A stretch of DNA of 64,000 nt from Rhizobium sp. ARZ01 (GTDB lineage Bacteria > Pseudomonadota > Alphaproteobacteria > Rhizobiales > Rhizobiaceae): assembly GCF_014851675.1 (NCBI RefSeq), contig NZ_JACVAE010000001.1:310001-374000 (forward strand), in the 5' to 3' direction. Positions 19,968 to 29,204 of the stretch are shown one piece after another (position 1 is the stretch's first letter; each line of letters starts with the position of its first letter). Position numbers and translations under genes: made by a program. Under the pieces are notes generated by a model. That model saw only the letters and a program-made list of their open reading frames with translations. It ran no database searches and was not told where the DNA came from.

Positions 19968-22880
19968 TCAAGCCCGCTTCATGAGCGGAAAGCGCTCCTT
20001 CAACAGGCGCAAGACCGAATCGTAGCCGATCGGCGGCCCGAAGAGGTAGCTCTGGCCGTACTCGCAGCCCATCCGGCCGAGTTCGATCGCGTCTTCCTCG
20101 GTTTCGATGCCCTCGGCGACGACATGCATTTCCATCTCGCGCGCCATCGAGATTACCGAGCGCAGGAGCACCGTGCGCTTGTCCGAACTGTCGCGCACCA
20201 GTGCCTTGTCGATCTTGATCGTGTCGAAGGGGAAGCGTGTGAGATAGGCGAGCGAGGAGTAGCCGGTGCCGAAGTCGTCGAGCGCCAGGCCAAGGCCGGC
20301 CTCGCGCAGCTTGTTCAGCACGAGGCGCGCCTGCTCGGCGTTCTCCATCACCACGGACTCCGTCAATTCGAACTTCAGCTTGTGCGGCTCACACCGGGTC
20401 TTCGAAAGCACCGCGCGGACGTCGTTGTAGAGTTCGTTGTTGAGCAACTGCGCGCTGGAGAGGTTGACCGAGACGAAAATCGGCAGGTCGCCGGTCTGCA
20501 ACTGCCAGTCCATCAGGTCGCTCGCCGCCTTGTCGAAGGCAAAGGCGCCAAGCTGGCTGATCAGGTCGGACTGCTCGGCGACCGGGATGAATTCCTCCGG
20601 CGAGATGCTGCCGCGCTTCGGATGCTCCCAGCGCATCAGCGCTTCGAAACCGGCAATCTCGGCATCCGCGAGCCGAACGATAGGCTGGTAGACGAGCGAG
20701 AGTTCCTTGCGCTCGATCGCGCGGCGCAGGTCCGTTTCCATCTGCAGCCGGTCCGTGCCCATGGTGCGGAAGGCGGGGCGGAACGGCTCAACGCGATTTC
20801 CGCCGGCCTTCTTCGCCCGGTACATCGCAAGCTCCGCATCGTTGAGCAGGCTTGCTGCGTCTTGCTGCGGGTCGAGGCAAGAGACGAGGCCGATCGAGGC
20901 GGTGAGGATGATCTCGCGATTGGCGAAGTTGATCGGCACCGTGATCGCCTTGCTGACGGCCTCGGCGAAATCGGCCACCTTGGCCGGATCGCGCTCGGAC
21001 AAGAGGATCAGGCCGAACTGGTCGCCTGAAAGCCGCGAAAGCGTGTCCTGGGGCTTCAGGATCCTGCGCAGGCGTCGCGACAGCGCAACGAGGATATTGT
21101 CGCCGGCGGCGATTCCGAGCGCGTCATTCACCTGCTTGTAGCGATCGATGTCTATGGCAAGCACGGTCGGGCGCACCGCTTCACCGGACCCTGCAATCGA
21201 GAGCACCGATTGCAGCCTATCGAGGAACACCTGGCGGTTCGGCAGGCCGGTGAGATTGTCGTGCAGCGCATCCTGCAGGAGCCGATCGACCGAGTTGCGC
21301 TGCTCGGTGATGTCGACGATCGTGCCGACGCAGCGGATGATCTCGCCGTTCGCGCCGAGCACCGGCCGCGCCCGGATCGCCAGCCAGTGGTAGTGCCCAT
21401 CCTCAGCGCGGGCGCGGAACTGGTGGTTCAGCCGTCCACGACGGTGTTCGAGGAGTACATCAAGCGTGGCGCGGAAACGGTCGCGGTCGTCAGGGTGCAG
21501 GCGCGGCAGCCAGTTGCGGGCGGGACCGTGCATGACGCCGGGAGACAGGCCAAGCTGGGTGGAAATATCGGGGATCGTGACCACGCGGTCGCGCGCGACG
21601 TCCCAGTCCCAGACCGTGTCGCCAGAGCCGGTGAGCGCCAGCGACTGCCGCTCGAGGTCGGAGAATAGCCCCTGCTGATAGGCGCCGCCGGCAAAGGCGT
21701 GCTGCATCACGGTGAAACCGATCAGGAGAACGATCAGCACGAGGCCGCCGCCGAGCGCCGGCTGGATGATGTCGTTGGCAAGTCTGCCCGTCACCGTTAG
21801 CCAGGCGCCGAACAGCCAGACGAGGATTAGCGCCCAGGCGGGCACGAGCAGGATGGCCCGGTCGTAACGATTGAAGCCGAGATAGGCGATCAGGATGATG
21901 CCGGCGGATGCCGTCAGCGCGAACGAGATCCGGGCGATGCCTGCGGCGATCGGCGGGTCATAGATGGCGACACCGAACAACAGCCCGAGACCAAGGATCC
22001 ACGCGAGCGTCGCGTAGGAAAGATGGGCGTGCCAGCGGTTGAGGTTCAGGTAGGTGAAGAGGAACACGACGAGGCCGACAGCCAACGACACTTCCGTCCC
22101 GGCGCGCCAGATCCGCTCGTCGCCGGCGGTAATGCTGATCAGCTTGGAGAGAAAGCCGAAGTCGACGCAGATGTAGCCCAGCACCGCCCAGGCGAGCGCA
22201 GCCGTGGCCGGCAGCATCGAGGTCCCCTTCACCACGAAGAGGATAGTTAGGAAAACCGCGAGAAGCCCGGCAATGCCGAGCACGATGCCGCGATAGAGCG
22301 TAAACGCATTGACCGTGTCCTTGTAGGCGTCCGGCTCCCAAAGATAGATCTGCGGCAGTTCAGGGTTGGCAAGTTCGGCGACAAATGTGACGACCGAACC
22401 GGGATTGAGCGTGATGCGGAACACGTCCGCCTCTTCGCTCGGCTGGCGGTCAAGCGCAAAGCCCTCGCTCGGAGTGATCGACAGGATGCGCTTCGAGCCG
22501 AGGTCCGGCCAGAAGAGCTTGGAACGCACCAACCGGAAATGTGGGGCGACGATGACGCGCTCGAGCTGTTCCTCAGAGACGTTGGCGAGAGCAAAGACGG
22601 CCCAGTCGCCCTCGTGGCCGGGATTGGTCGCCCTCACCTCGATGCGCCGCACGATGCCGTCTGTGCCGGGTGCGGTGGATACCTGGAAGGCTTCGCCGCG
22701 CCCCGTGTAGATCTCGGTTGTCGCCGTCAGGTCGAGTGCGGTGTCGTCGCGGGAGATCTGCACCGGTTCCACGGCTTCGGCCGACGAAACAAACGGCCCG
22801 ACAAGCGCCAGCGCCGTCAGTAGGATGAGGGCGAGCACCCGGCTGACGAGCAGCAGTGTCGGCACGGTACGGAAAGTCAT
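19968..22880 (-). CDS. 7TMR-DISM/PAS/degenerate-GGDEF/EAL signalling protein
   Basis: A 970-residue membrane protein. A signal or first helix (about 11-35) and a periplasmic 7TMR-DISMED2-like region (to about 195) are followed by a seven-helix membrane block (about 196-400). A PAS_3-like domain (WDWDVARDRVV to GTIVDITEQ) precedes GGDEF (LTGLPNRQVFLDRL) and EAL domains. The diguanylate cyclase signature is SGDQF instead of GGDEF, so that domain is probably inactive. The EAL domain keeps FEALMRWEHP, FELTES, LDDFGTGYSSL and AEGIE, so c-di-GMP phosphodiesterase activity is plausible. The next gene upstream ends 7 bases from its start. Confidence 0.9.
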   Translation of the reverse strand: MTFRTVPTLLLVSRVLALILLTALALVGPFVSSAEAVEPVQISRDDTALDLTATTEIYTGRGEAFQVSTAPGTDGIVRRIEVRATNPGHEGDWAVFALANVSEEQLERVIVAPHFRLVRSKLFWPDLGSKRILSITPSEGFALDRQPSEEADVFRITLNPGSVVTFVAELANPELPQIYLWEPDAYKDTVNAFTLYRGIVLGIAGLLAVFLTILFVVKGTSMLPATAALAWAVLGYICVDFGFLSKLISITAGDERIWRAGTEVSLAVGLVVFLFTYLNLNRWHAHLSYATLAWILGLGLLFGVAIYDPPIAAGIARISFALTASAGIILIAYLGFNRYDRAILLVPAWALILVWLFGAWLTVTGRLANDIIQPALGGGLVLIVLLIGFTVMQHAFAGGAYQQGLFSDLERQSLALTGSGDTVWDWDVARDRVVTIPDISTQLGLSPGVMHGPARNWLPRLHPDDRDRFRATLDVLLEHRRGRLNHQFRARAEDGHYHWLAIRARPVLGANGEIIRCVGTIVDITEQRNSVDRLLQDALHDNLTGLPNRQVFLDRLQSVLSIAGSGEAVRPTVLAIDIDRYKQVNDALGIAAGDNILVALSRRLRRILKPQDTLSRLSGDQFGLILLSERDPAKVADFAEAVSKAITVPINFANREIILTASIGLVSCLDPQQDAASLLNDAELAMYRAKKAGGNRVEPFRPAFRTMGTDRLQMETDLRRAIERKELSLVYQPIVRLADAEIAGFEALMRWEHPKRGSISPEEFIPVAEQSDLISQLGAFAFDKAASDLMDWQLQTGDLPIFVSVNLSSAQLLNNELYNDVRAVLSKTRCEPHKLKFELTESVVMENAEQARLVLNKLREAGLGLALDDFGTGYSSLAYLTRFPFDTIKIDKALVRDSSDKRTVLLRSVISMAREMEMHVVAEGIETEEDAIELGRMGCEYGQSYLFGPPIGYDSVLRLLKERFPLMKRA

Positions 22881-22887
22881 CGAAGCG

Positions 22888-23538
22888 CTAGTTTCCTGTC
22901 GTCTGGGGGTCTAACACCCCTCTCTCCGGCGCAACCTGCACCCGCTGCTGGCTCTTGTCCCTTGCCAGCAGTGAATACATTACGTGGTCACGCCACTCCC
23001 CGTTTATCTTCAAATATTCTCTCAGGTAGCCTTCGCGCTGAAAGCCGGCCTTTTCAAGGACGCGAATGCTCCTCACATTGTCTGGAATACAGGCTGCCTC
23101 GATGCGGTGCAACTGAAGCCCGGTAAAGATGTAGGGGATCGAAAGCTTCAGACCCGCCAACATGTGGCCGTGACCGGCGTATCGCTCGCCCATCCAATAG
23201 CCGATCATGCAGCATTGCGCCGCTCCCCGCCGGATATAGCCGATGGTGAGCCCGCCCAACAGGCGCTGGTCGCTCTTGTGGAATAGGAAGAGCGGCAGGG
23301 CCTGGCCGCTTGCATATTCCTGTTCGTTACGCACCACGCGGGCGCGAAATGAGCCCTCGGTCAGTTCGTCGCTGCGCCAGGTCGGTTCCCAGGGCTCGAG
23401 GAAGCGGCGGCTTTCGGAGCGCAATTGATACCACGGGCGATAGTCGGCAAAGCGGGGGAGGCGAAGCAGATGCGTATCGTCTTCGAGTACGACGGTGTCG
23501 GACTGTCTGGACAGGAACCGAAATACCGATCGCGCCAT
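22888..23538 (-). CDS. rimJ: RimJ-like GNAT N-acetyltransferase
   Basis: A 216-residue GNAT protein. The core is typical of ribosomal-protein-alanine acetyltransferases: RLLGGLTIGYIRRGAAQCCMIGYWMGERYAGHGHM, then LHRIEAACIPDNVRSIRVLEKAGFQREGYLREYLKINGEWRDHVMYSLL. The likely role is N-terminal acetylation of a ribosomal protein such as S5, inferred from family. It is followed by the GGDEF/EAL gene with a 7-base gap, so the two are probably co-transcribed. Confidence 0.88.
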   Translation of the reverse strand: MARSVFRFLSRQSDTVVLEDDTHLLRLPRFADYRPWYQLRSESRRFLEPWEPTWRSDELTEGSFRARVVRNEQEYASGQALPLFLFHKSDQRLLGGLTIGYIRRGAAQCCMIGYWMGERYAGHGHMLAGLKLSIPYIFTGLQLHRIEAACIPDNVRSIRVLEKAGFQREGYLREYLKINGEWRDHVMYSLLARDKSQQRVQVAPERGVLDPQTTGN

Positions 23539-23667
23539 TTACGCCTCTCCGTGCGGCAACGCCCCGCGTTCCCGCATCATCCTTGCCCGGCCGCCTGGCC
23601 ATCCCCGTAGGACGAACTCTACGCCAGCGTCCGCGATGCCGTCAAACCGGACGCAGCCTGAGCCTGC

Positions 23668-24963
23668 CTAGCTCGCCGCGCGCTGCGTCGTCTCACCACG
23701 CGTCAGTGCGTGCACGATGTCGTCGGCGGACGCCAGTTGCTCCAGCGGGCCGATGGCCGAAAGCGTGGGGCGCGTGTCGAAGAAGAGCCGTCCAGCAAGG
23801 TCGGTCAGGCGTGCCGCAGTGATGCCGGCCAGCCGCTCCATCAATTCCTCGTTCGGAATAGGACGGCCATAGAGCATCATCTGGCGGGCGATCTGGCCTG
23901 CACGTGCTGCAGGGCTTTCCTGCCCCATCAAGAGTTGGGCGCGGATCTGTGCGCGGGCACGGTCGATTTCCTGTTCGTCGATCCGGTCAGCGGACTTGCG
24001 CAGTTCCTCGATGATGACTGGCACGAGTTCCGGCAGGTTCTCGCCGCCGGTCGCCGCATGGATGCCGAAGATGCCGGTATCGGAAAAGCCCCAGTGGAAG
24101 GCATACACCGAGTAGCAGAGGCCGCGGTGCTCACGAACCTCCTGGAACAGCCTTGAAGACATGCCGCCACCGAGGATGTTGGCCAGGATTTGCGAACAGT
24201 AGAAATCGCGGGCATGGTAGGCTTTGCCCTCGAAGCCGAGGAGGACCTGCGCATCCATCAGGTCGCGCGTCTCGCGCGTGTCGCCGCCGGTATAATGGGC
24301 AACTTCGGAAACGGGCGGTGCTGAAGGCGCGTGTGGCAGGGAGGCGAACCGGTTCTCCACGTCGCGAACGAAGTTGTCGTGATCGACAGCACCGGCAGCG
24401 ACGACAAACATGCGATCCGTCGTGTAGTTGCGGTCGAGATAGGCGCGGATTTCGTTCGGCTCGAAGGAGAGAACGGTCTCAGGCGTGCCGAGAATGGCGC
24501 GCCCGATCGTCTGGTCGCGATAGGCGACTTCCGAGAACTTGTCGAAGACGACATCATCAGGCGTGTCGTTCGCAGCGCCGATCTCCTGCAGGATGACGTG
24601 TTTTTCGCGGGCGAGTTCTTCCTCGTCGAAAACCGATTCCGTCAGAATGTCGGCCAGGATGTCGGTGGCCAGTGGCACGTGATCCTTCAGCACGCGGGCA
24701 TAGTAGGAGGTGGTCTCGGTGGAGGTCGCGGCGTTGACCTCGCCACCGACGTTCTCGATCTCCTCGGCAATCTGCCGGGCGGAGCGGCGCGTCGTGCCCT
24801 TGAAGGCCATGTGCTCGAGCAGGTGGGCGATACCGTGCTCGTCCGCCGTTTCATTGCGGGAGCCGGACTTGATCCACACGCCGAGAGCAGCGCTCTCCAG
24901 ATGCGGCATGTTCTCGGTGACGACCGTCAGACCGGACGGCAGCCTTGTGCACTCAACTTTCAT
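23668..24963 (-). CDS. M16 family zinc peptidase (processing-protease-like)
   Basis: A 431-residue protein, the size of a single-lobe M16B peptidase. The inverted zinc motif HLLEH is at residues 47-51, with the supporting Glu region FDEEELAREKHVILQE near residue 120. C-terminal landmarks include the glycine-rich ILGGGMSSRLFQEVREHRGLCYSV. Alphaproteobacterial members are relatives of mitochondrial processing peptidase. No signal peptide is present. It lies 20 bases downstream of thrC, so it is co-transcribed with it. Confidence 0.93.
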   Translation of the reverse strand: MKVECTRLPSGLTVVTENMPHLESAALGVWIKSGSRNETADEHGIAHLLEHMAFKGTTRRSARQIAEEIENVGGEVNAATSTETTSYYARVLKDHVPLATDILADILTESVFDEEELAREKHVILQEIGAANDTPDDVVFDKFSEVAYRDQTIGRAILGTPETVLSFEPNEIRAYLDRNYTTDRMFVVAAGAVDHDNFVRDVENRFASLPHAPSAPPVSEVAHYTGGDTRETRDLMDAQVLLGFEGKAYHARDFYCSQILANILGGGMSSRLFQEVREHRGLCYSVYAFHWGFSDTGIFGIHAATGGENLPELVPVIIEELRKSADRIDEQEIDRARAQIRAQLLMGQESPAARAGQIARQMMLYGRPIPNEELMERLAGITAARLTDLAGRLFFDTRPTLSAIGPLEQLASADDIVHALTRGETTQRAAS

Positions 24964-24983
24964 GTTCAGACTTTCCGCGATCG

Positions 24984-26381
24984 CTAACCCCGGATACGGG
25001 AGTGGGTGCCGATATAGGCTTCCACCTTTGCGAGTTCCGGTTCCAGGATTTCGTACCGCTCCTCCCTTTGCATCATGTCAGCAAGCCACGTCGGAAGCGC
25101 CGGGTCAATACCGCTCGCCGATTTTACGGCGGCGGGGAATTTTGCCGGATGGGCAGTTGCGAGCGTGACCATCGGGCTCGCCGCACGCGCATTTTTTGCG
25201 CTGACGAAGACGCCGGTGGCGGTGTGAGGATCGAGAAGATAGCCGGTCTTTTCAAGCGTTTCAGCGATCGTCTTGGCAACCTGCTTCTGCGTTGCGCGCC
25301 CGGCGCGGAATTCCTTGCGAATTGCCTTCAGCGCCCTGTCGCCGATCTGGAATGCACCGGACTGCTTCAGGCCGCCCATCAGGCTCCTGATCTCGGCCGG
25401 ATCGCGGTCGGAGGCCTCGAACAGGAGGCGTTCGAAGTTCGAGGAGATCTGGATATCCATCGAGGGCGAGGTTGTGGCAACCACTTCGCGCATCTCGTAT
25501 CGACCCGTCTTCAGGGTGCGGGCGAGGATGTCGTTGTCGTTGGTGGCGATCACCAGCCGGTCGATCGGCAAACCCATCCGCTTGGCGACGAAGCCGGCGA
25601 AGATGTCGCCGAAATTGCCGGTCGGGACTGTGAAGGAGATTTTCTTGTCCGGAGCGCCGAGCGCGACCGCGCTCGTGAAGTAGTAGACGATCTGAGCCAT
25701 GATGCGCGCCCAGTTGATCGAATTGACGCCGGAAAGCTGCATCCGCTCACGAAAGCCCTTGTCGTTGAACATAGCTTTGACGAGGTTCTGGCAATCGTCG
25801 AAGGTGCCCTTGACGGCAAGCGCATGGACGTTGCCATCGGTCGACGTCGTCATCTGCCGCTGCTGCACCGGCGAGACCTTGCCGTGCGGGAAGAGGATGA
25901 AGATATCGGTGCGGTCGCGCCCGGCAAAGGCATCGATAGCCGCGCCGCCCGTATCGCCGGAGGTGGCGCCGACGATCGTCGCACGCTGGCCGCGCTCGGC
26001 AAGAACATGGTCCATCAGGCGGGCGAGAAGCTGCATCGCCACATCCTTGAAGGCGAGCGTCGTGCCGTGGAAGAGCTCGAGGATGAATTCGTTCGGGCCG
26101 GTCTGCACGAGGGGGGCGATCGCCGGATGCCGGAACGTCGCATAGGCCCCGTCGATCATCGATCGGAAAACCTTCCCGTCGATCTCGCCGTCGACGAAGG
26201 GCGACAGAACGGTGAACGCGATCTCCTGGTAGCTCATGCCGCGCATCGCACGGATTTGCTTCTTCGAAAACGTCGGCCATTCCTGCGGCACGTAAAGGCC
26301 GCCGTCGCTTGCAAGGCCTGCAAGAAGCGCGTCGCAGAAACCGAGGGAAGGGGCCTCGCCCCGCGTCGAAATGTATTTCAC
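24984..26381 (-). CDS. thrC: Threonine synthase
   Basis: A 465-residue PLP enzyme that converts O-phosphohomoserine to threonine, the step after thrB. N-terminal YISTRGEAPSLGFCDALLAGLASDGGLYVP is the bacterial/fungal ThrC signature. The PLP lysine is in FHGTTLAFKDVAMQLL, and the phosphate region is GATSGDTGGAAIDAF. The GTG at 26381 is chosen because AGGGAT lies just upstream and the conserved protein begins there; the frame extends further upstream. M16 peptidase follows in the same operon. Confidence 0.95.
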   Translation of the reverse strand: MKYISTRGEAPSLGFCDALLAGLASDGGLYVPQEWPTFSKKQIRAMRGMSYQEIAFTVLSPFVDGEIDGKVFRSMIDGAYATFRHPAIAPLVQTGPNEFILELFHGTTLAFKDVAMQLLARLMDHVLAERGQRATIVGATSGDTGGAAIDAFAGRDRTDIFILFPHGKVSPVQQRQMTTSTDGNVHALAVKGTFDDCQNLVKAMFNDKGFRERMQLSGVNSINWARIMAQIVYYFTSAVALGAPDKKISFTVPTGNFGDIFAGFVAKRMGLPIDRLVIATNDNDILARTLKTGRYEMREVVATTSPSMDIQISSNFERLLFEASDRDPAEIRSLMGGLKQSGAFQIGDRALKAIRKEFRAGRATQKQVAKTIAETLEKTGYLLDPHTATGVFVSAKNARAASPMVTLATAHPAKFPAAVKSASGIDPALPTWLADMMQREERYEILEPELAKVEAYIGTHSRIRG

Positions 26382-26753
26382 GTGATCATCCCTGAAATTG
26401 AACGGCAGACTGACGGAAAGAAACAGGCGCATGCAGGCGCTTGGCTGCGGTCACGAGGCTTCCTTCCGGTTCGGTCGCGGCGAATGCCGCACCGTGAGAA
26501 ACTATCCGAACCGCGCAGGGGCACGGTTCTCGTTGCGGCAAGCAATGGCAAAGTCCATCGCCCTTGCGGTTCCAACGCATGGAGATGGGATTTCCCGGCA
26601 TGCGAGCGGATACAGCAAAAAGTGGAACGCCGATTTTGGACAATCGATTTTTTGCCGCACCGCTGCTATAGAGCATCCGCGAGGGTCTAGAAAGGCCCGT
26701 TTTTTATAAGTTGAAGCGGGCATCTCAAGTCCGAATGCAGGGGTGAGACACAC
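26382..26753. other. Divergent intergenic region with a terminator-like hairpin
   Basis: About 370 bases between thrC and a lipoprotein gene. No convincing gene is present. On the + strand, 26683-26698 forms a GGGTCT/AGGCCC stem (one wobble) with an AGAA loop, followed by GTTTTTTAT. This is the form of a Rho-independent terminator, about 50 bases before the lipoprotein start. It could end a short untranslated RNA or act as a leader attenuator. Confidence 0.45.
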
Positions 26754-27311
26754 GTGATTGGTACGACGGGCCGCCGCCTTATCGGCATTTCCCTACTCGC
26801 CATCGTCGCAGGCTGCAACCAGACGGAAAAGGGCGCCGACCTCGGCGTATCTTCCGGCGAGGGCCAGCAGCAGGCTGCATCGCAGCAAGCCGCAGTGATC
26901 CAGGGTGCCTGCCCGCAGGTGTTCCTGCGCGAAGGCACCGCCGTTCATCGCGCCTATGCCAAGGGCGCCAAGGACGACCCGCAGAAGGTGCTGTATCAGG
27001 CGACACTCTCGGCGACGACGCGCCAGTGCGTCCAGACGGCGGACAGCCTGAAGGTTACCGTCATGGTTCAGGGGCGCATCGTCTCCGGTCCCGCCGGTGC
27101 TCCCGGCGCCGTCAACCTGCCGATCAGGGTTGCCGCCACCGACGGGGAGAACACGCTTTACTCGAACCTGAGCAAATTCGGCGTCACCATCCCACCCGAA
27201 GGCACGGCGCAGTACGTGTTTACGGACGCCAATGTCGTCATCCCCGGCGGCGCCGGCTCCTACGCCAAGATCTATGTCGGCTTCGATGAAGGCCCGTACA
27301 AGACGAACTGA
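26754..27311 (+). CDS. Conserved lipoprotein
   Basis: A 185-residue protein with a lipoprotein signal (LIGISLLAIVAGC) and a Gln/Ala-rich linker, then a compact beta-rich domain (LREGTAVHRAYAKG, SLKVTVMVQGRIVSGP, AQYVFTDANVVIPG, YAKIYVGFDEGPY). The GTG start follows GGGGTGAG. The pattern resembles unnamed rhizobial outer-membrane or periplasmic lipoproteins. Function unknown. Confidence 0.75.
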   Translation: MIGTTGRRLIGISLLAIVAGCNQTEKGADLGVSSGEGQQQAASQQAAVIQGACPQVFLREGTAVHRAYAKGAKDDPQKVLYQATLSATTRQCVQTADSLKVTVMVQGRIVSGPAGAPGAVNLPIRVAATDGENTLYSNLSKFGVTIPPEGTAQYVFTDANVVIPGGAGSYAKIYVGFDEGPYKTN

Positions 27312-27383
27312 GTTGTTGGCCGATAATTGGGGTCTCTTGCCCATCCTTCCTCAGTATGGAACGAAGGGGCGGGGGAATTTCAG

Positions 27384-28319
27384 TTGAAGACAGGCATCAT
27401 CGTCAATCCGGTCTCCGGGCGAGGGGTGACCGGACGTTTGCGGGCAATCGCTGCCCTCTCAAGGCATTTCCCGTCCGCGGAAATTCGGGAAACGACGCGT
27501 CCGGGCGATGCGACCGTGATTGCACGCGATTTCGCCGAGGAAGGTGTTGAACTGGTGATCGCTGTCGGTGGTGACGGAACGATCAGCGACGCCGCGGACG
27601 GAATTCTGTCATCCTGCCGACCGCAGGCCTGCCTCGCCTTCGTGCCGCTCGGCACGGGCAGCGATTTCGTGCGTGATTTTCATGTCCCGAAAGACATTGA
27701 CGATCTGCTTCGCGCAATCGCAACGACCGAGGTCAGCCACGTTGACGCCGGCAGGCTCGAATGCCGTGGTCAAGATGGCGAACCATTCCGACGCTACTTC
27801 ATCAATGTCGCGAGCCTCGGAGTTTCCGGCCCGACTGCGCTGGCCGCAAACCGTTCCCACCGCACCGGCGCTGTCGGCGGCAAGGCGCTGTTCCTCTTTC
27901 ATTCGATCCGCGAAATGCTGCGCTACCGTTTTCAGGACGTACTGCTGCGCTTCGATGACGGCGAGGAGCGACGGGAGCGCATCCTGCTTGTAGTCGTTGC
28001 AAACAGTCGCTGGTTCGGCGGCGGAATGAAGATTGCGCCAAAGGCTTCTCTGGATGACGGGGTGCTTGATGTCGTCGTCATTCGCGCCGCCTGGAAGCCA
28101 AGGTTGTTCGCGCTGATGAACACGATCTATTCGGGCCGTCATCTCGGCCAGCCGATGGTGTGGAGCCGTCAGGCCCGATCCGTCACGGTGCTGCCGGCCG
28201 CAGACGACCCCGCCAATGTGGCGCTTGCCGAATGCGACGGCGAAACGCCCGGCATGCTGCCGCTGCGCATCGAGGTATTGCCCGGAGCACTACGGCTGAA
28301 GATGCCGCGACATCACTGA
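27384..28319 (+). CDS. Diacylglycerol/lipid kinase family protein
   Basis: A 311-residue DAGK-catalytic-domain protein of the YegS/BmrU type, expected to phosphorylate a lipid using ATP. The nucleotide loop is VIAVGGDGTISDAADG, followed by FVPLGTGSDFVRDF. The N-terminus KTGIIVNPVSGRG is the standard family start. The TTG at 27384 is chosen because it directly precedes that motif and has GGGGGA upstream. The lipid substrate is not evident. Confidence 0.88.
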   Translation: MKTGIIVNPVSGRGVTGRLRAIAALSRHFPSAEIRETTRPGDATVIARDFAEEGVELVIAVGGDGTISDAADGILSSCRPQACLAFVPLGTGSDFVRDFHVPKDIDDLLRAIATTEVSHVDAGRLECRGQDGEPFRRYFINVASLGVSGPTALAANRSHRTGAVGGKALFLFHSIREMLRYRFQDVLLRFDDGEERRERILLVVVANSRWFGGGMKIAPKASLDDGVLDVVVIRAAWKPRLFALMNTIYSGRHLGQPMVWSRQARSVTVLPAADDPANVALAECDGETPGMLPLRIEVLPGALRLKMPRHH

Positions 28320-28338
28320 CGCCACGGCCCTTCGGTTA

Positions 28339-29028
28339 TCAGAACGCTTCCTGCCACTCCGCCAGCGCCGCGATGACGCCCGGCAGATCGCTCATGCGCG
28401 AGATCACCGTCTCCGCACCGGCGTCCGTCAGGCGGTCGGCATGCGAGGGATAGGTGTGCGACGCGCCGGTGAAGCCGACGACACGCATTCCCGCGGCGCG
28501 AGCGCCGCTGACGCCATGCACGGAATCCTCGATGACGAGGGTGCGCGCCGGATCAGCACCGAACTGCTTGGCGCCGTGCAGGAAGATGTCGGGCTTCGGC
28601 TTCACCCGATCGGGACCGAGATCCTTCGCCGAATAGATGTGCGGCGCGAAGACCTCCCGCAGGCCGACCCGGCTCAGCATCATGTCGAGGCGGTGTGATG
28701 CGGAGTTGGAGCAGATGCAATAGGGACGCTTCAGCCGCGACAGCGCCAGCTTCACGCCATCGATGACCGTCACCTCACTGGCGAGCCTTGCATCCAACAG
28801 CTTCTCCGACTTGTCGAGAAGCGAAGCCGAAAGGGGGATGGAGGCCTCGCGCTCGATCGCAAGCAGGATGTTCTGCCAGGTCATGCCGGCAAACCGCTCG
28901 CCCATCTCTTCGACGCCGATCGGATAGCCCGCCTCCGTCAGCAGCCGCGATTCGACTTCGGCGGCGATGATCTCGGAATCGACCAGAACGCCGTCGCAAT
29001 CGAAGATGATGAGGTCGAAACCGTCCAT
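28339..29028 (-). CDS. HAD-superfamily phosphatase (subfamily IA)
   Basis: A 229-residue haloacid-dehalogenase-like hydrolase. Motif I is IIFDCDGVLVDSE, the Thr/Ser motif is CICSNSA, the Lys motif is VKPKPDIFLHGAK, and motif IV is LVIEDSVHGVSGARAAGM. This is close to phosphoglycolate phosphatase, beta-phosphoglucomutase and sugar phosphatases; the exact substrate is unresolved. The start at 29028 has AAGGA upstream. Convergent with the lipid kinase gene. Confidence 0.88.
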   Translation of the reverse strand: MDGFDLIIFDCDGVLVDSEIIAAEVESRLLTEAGYPIGVEEMGERFAGMTWQNILLAIEREASIPLSASLLDKSEKLLDARLASEVTVIDGVKLALSRLKRPYCICSNSASHRLDMMLSRVGLREVFAPHIYSAKDLGPDRVKPKPDIFLHGAKQFGADPARTLVIEDSVHGVSGARAAGMRVVGFTGASHTYPSHADRLTDAGAETVISRMSDLPGVIAALAEWQEAF

Positions 29029-29204
29029 TGAGATCGTCCTTGAGGGAGAGTGTATTGCGGCGCGCCTGTCGACCGGGTGTCGCGGCACGATGAATTGATG
29101 CGTCATTTATACGATGGTGGCTCGAAGCTCAACCTTCGTCGAGGGGCCACGTTTGTTGATCTCGAAAGCGGCGCACCGCGTCAACGCCGCTCCATCTGTC
29201 CCAG

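Noticed and set aside
24945..26690. Open frame of about 580 codons on the + strand
   Set aside because: Antisense shadow of thrC; composition is typical of a reversed gene and no motif is recognisable.
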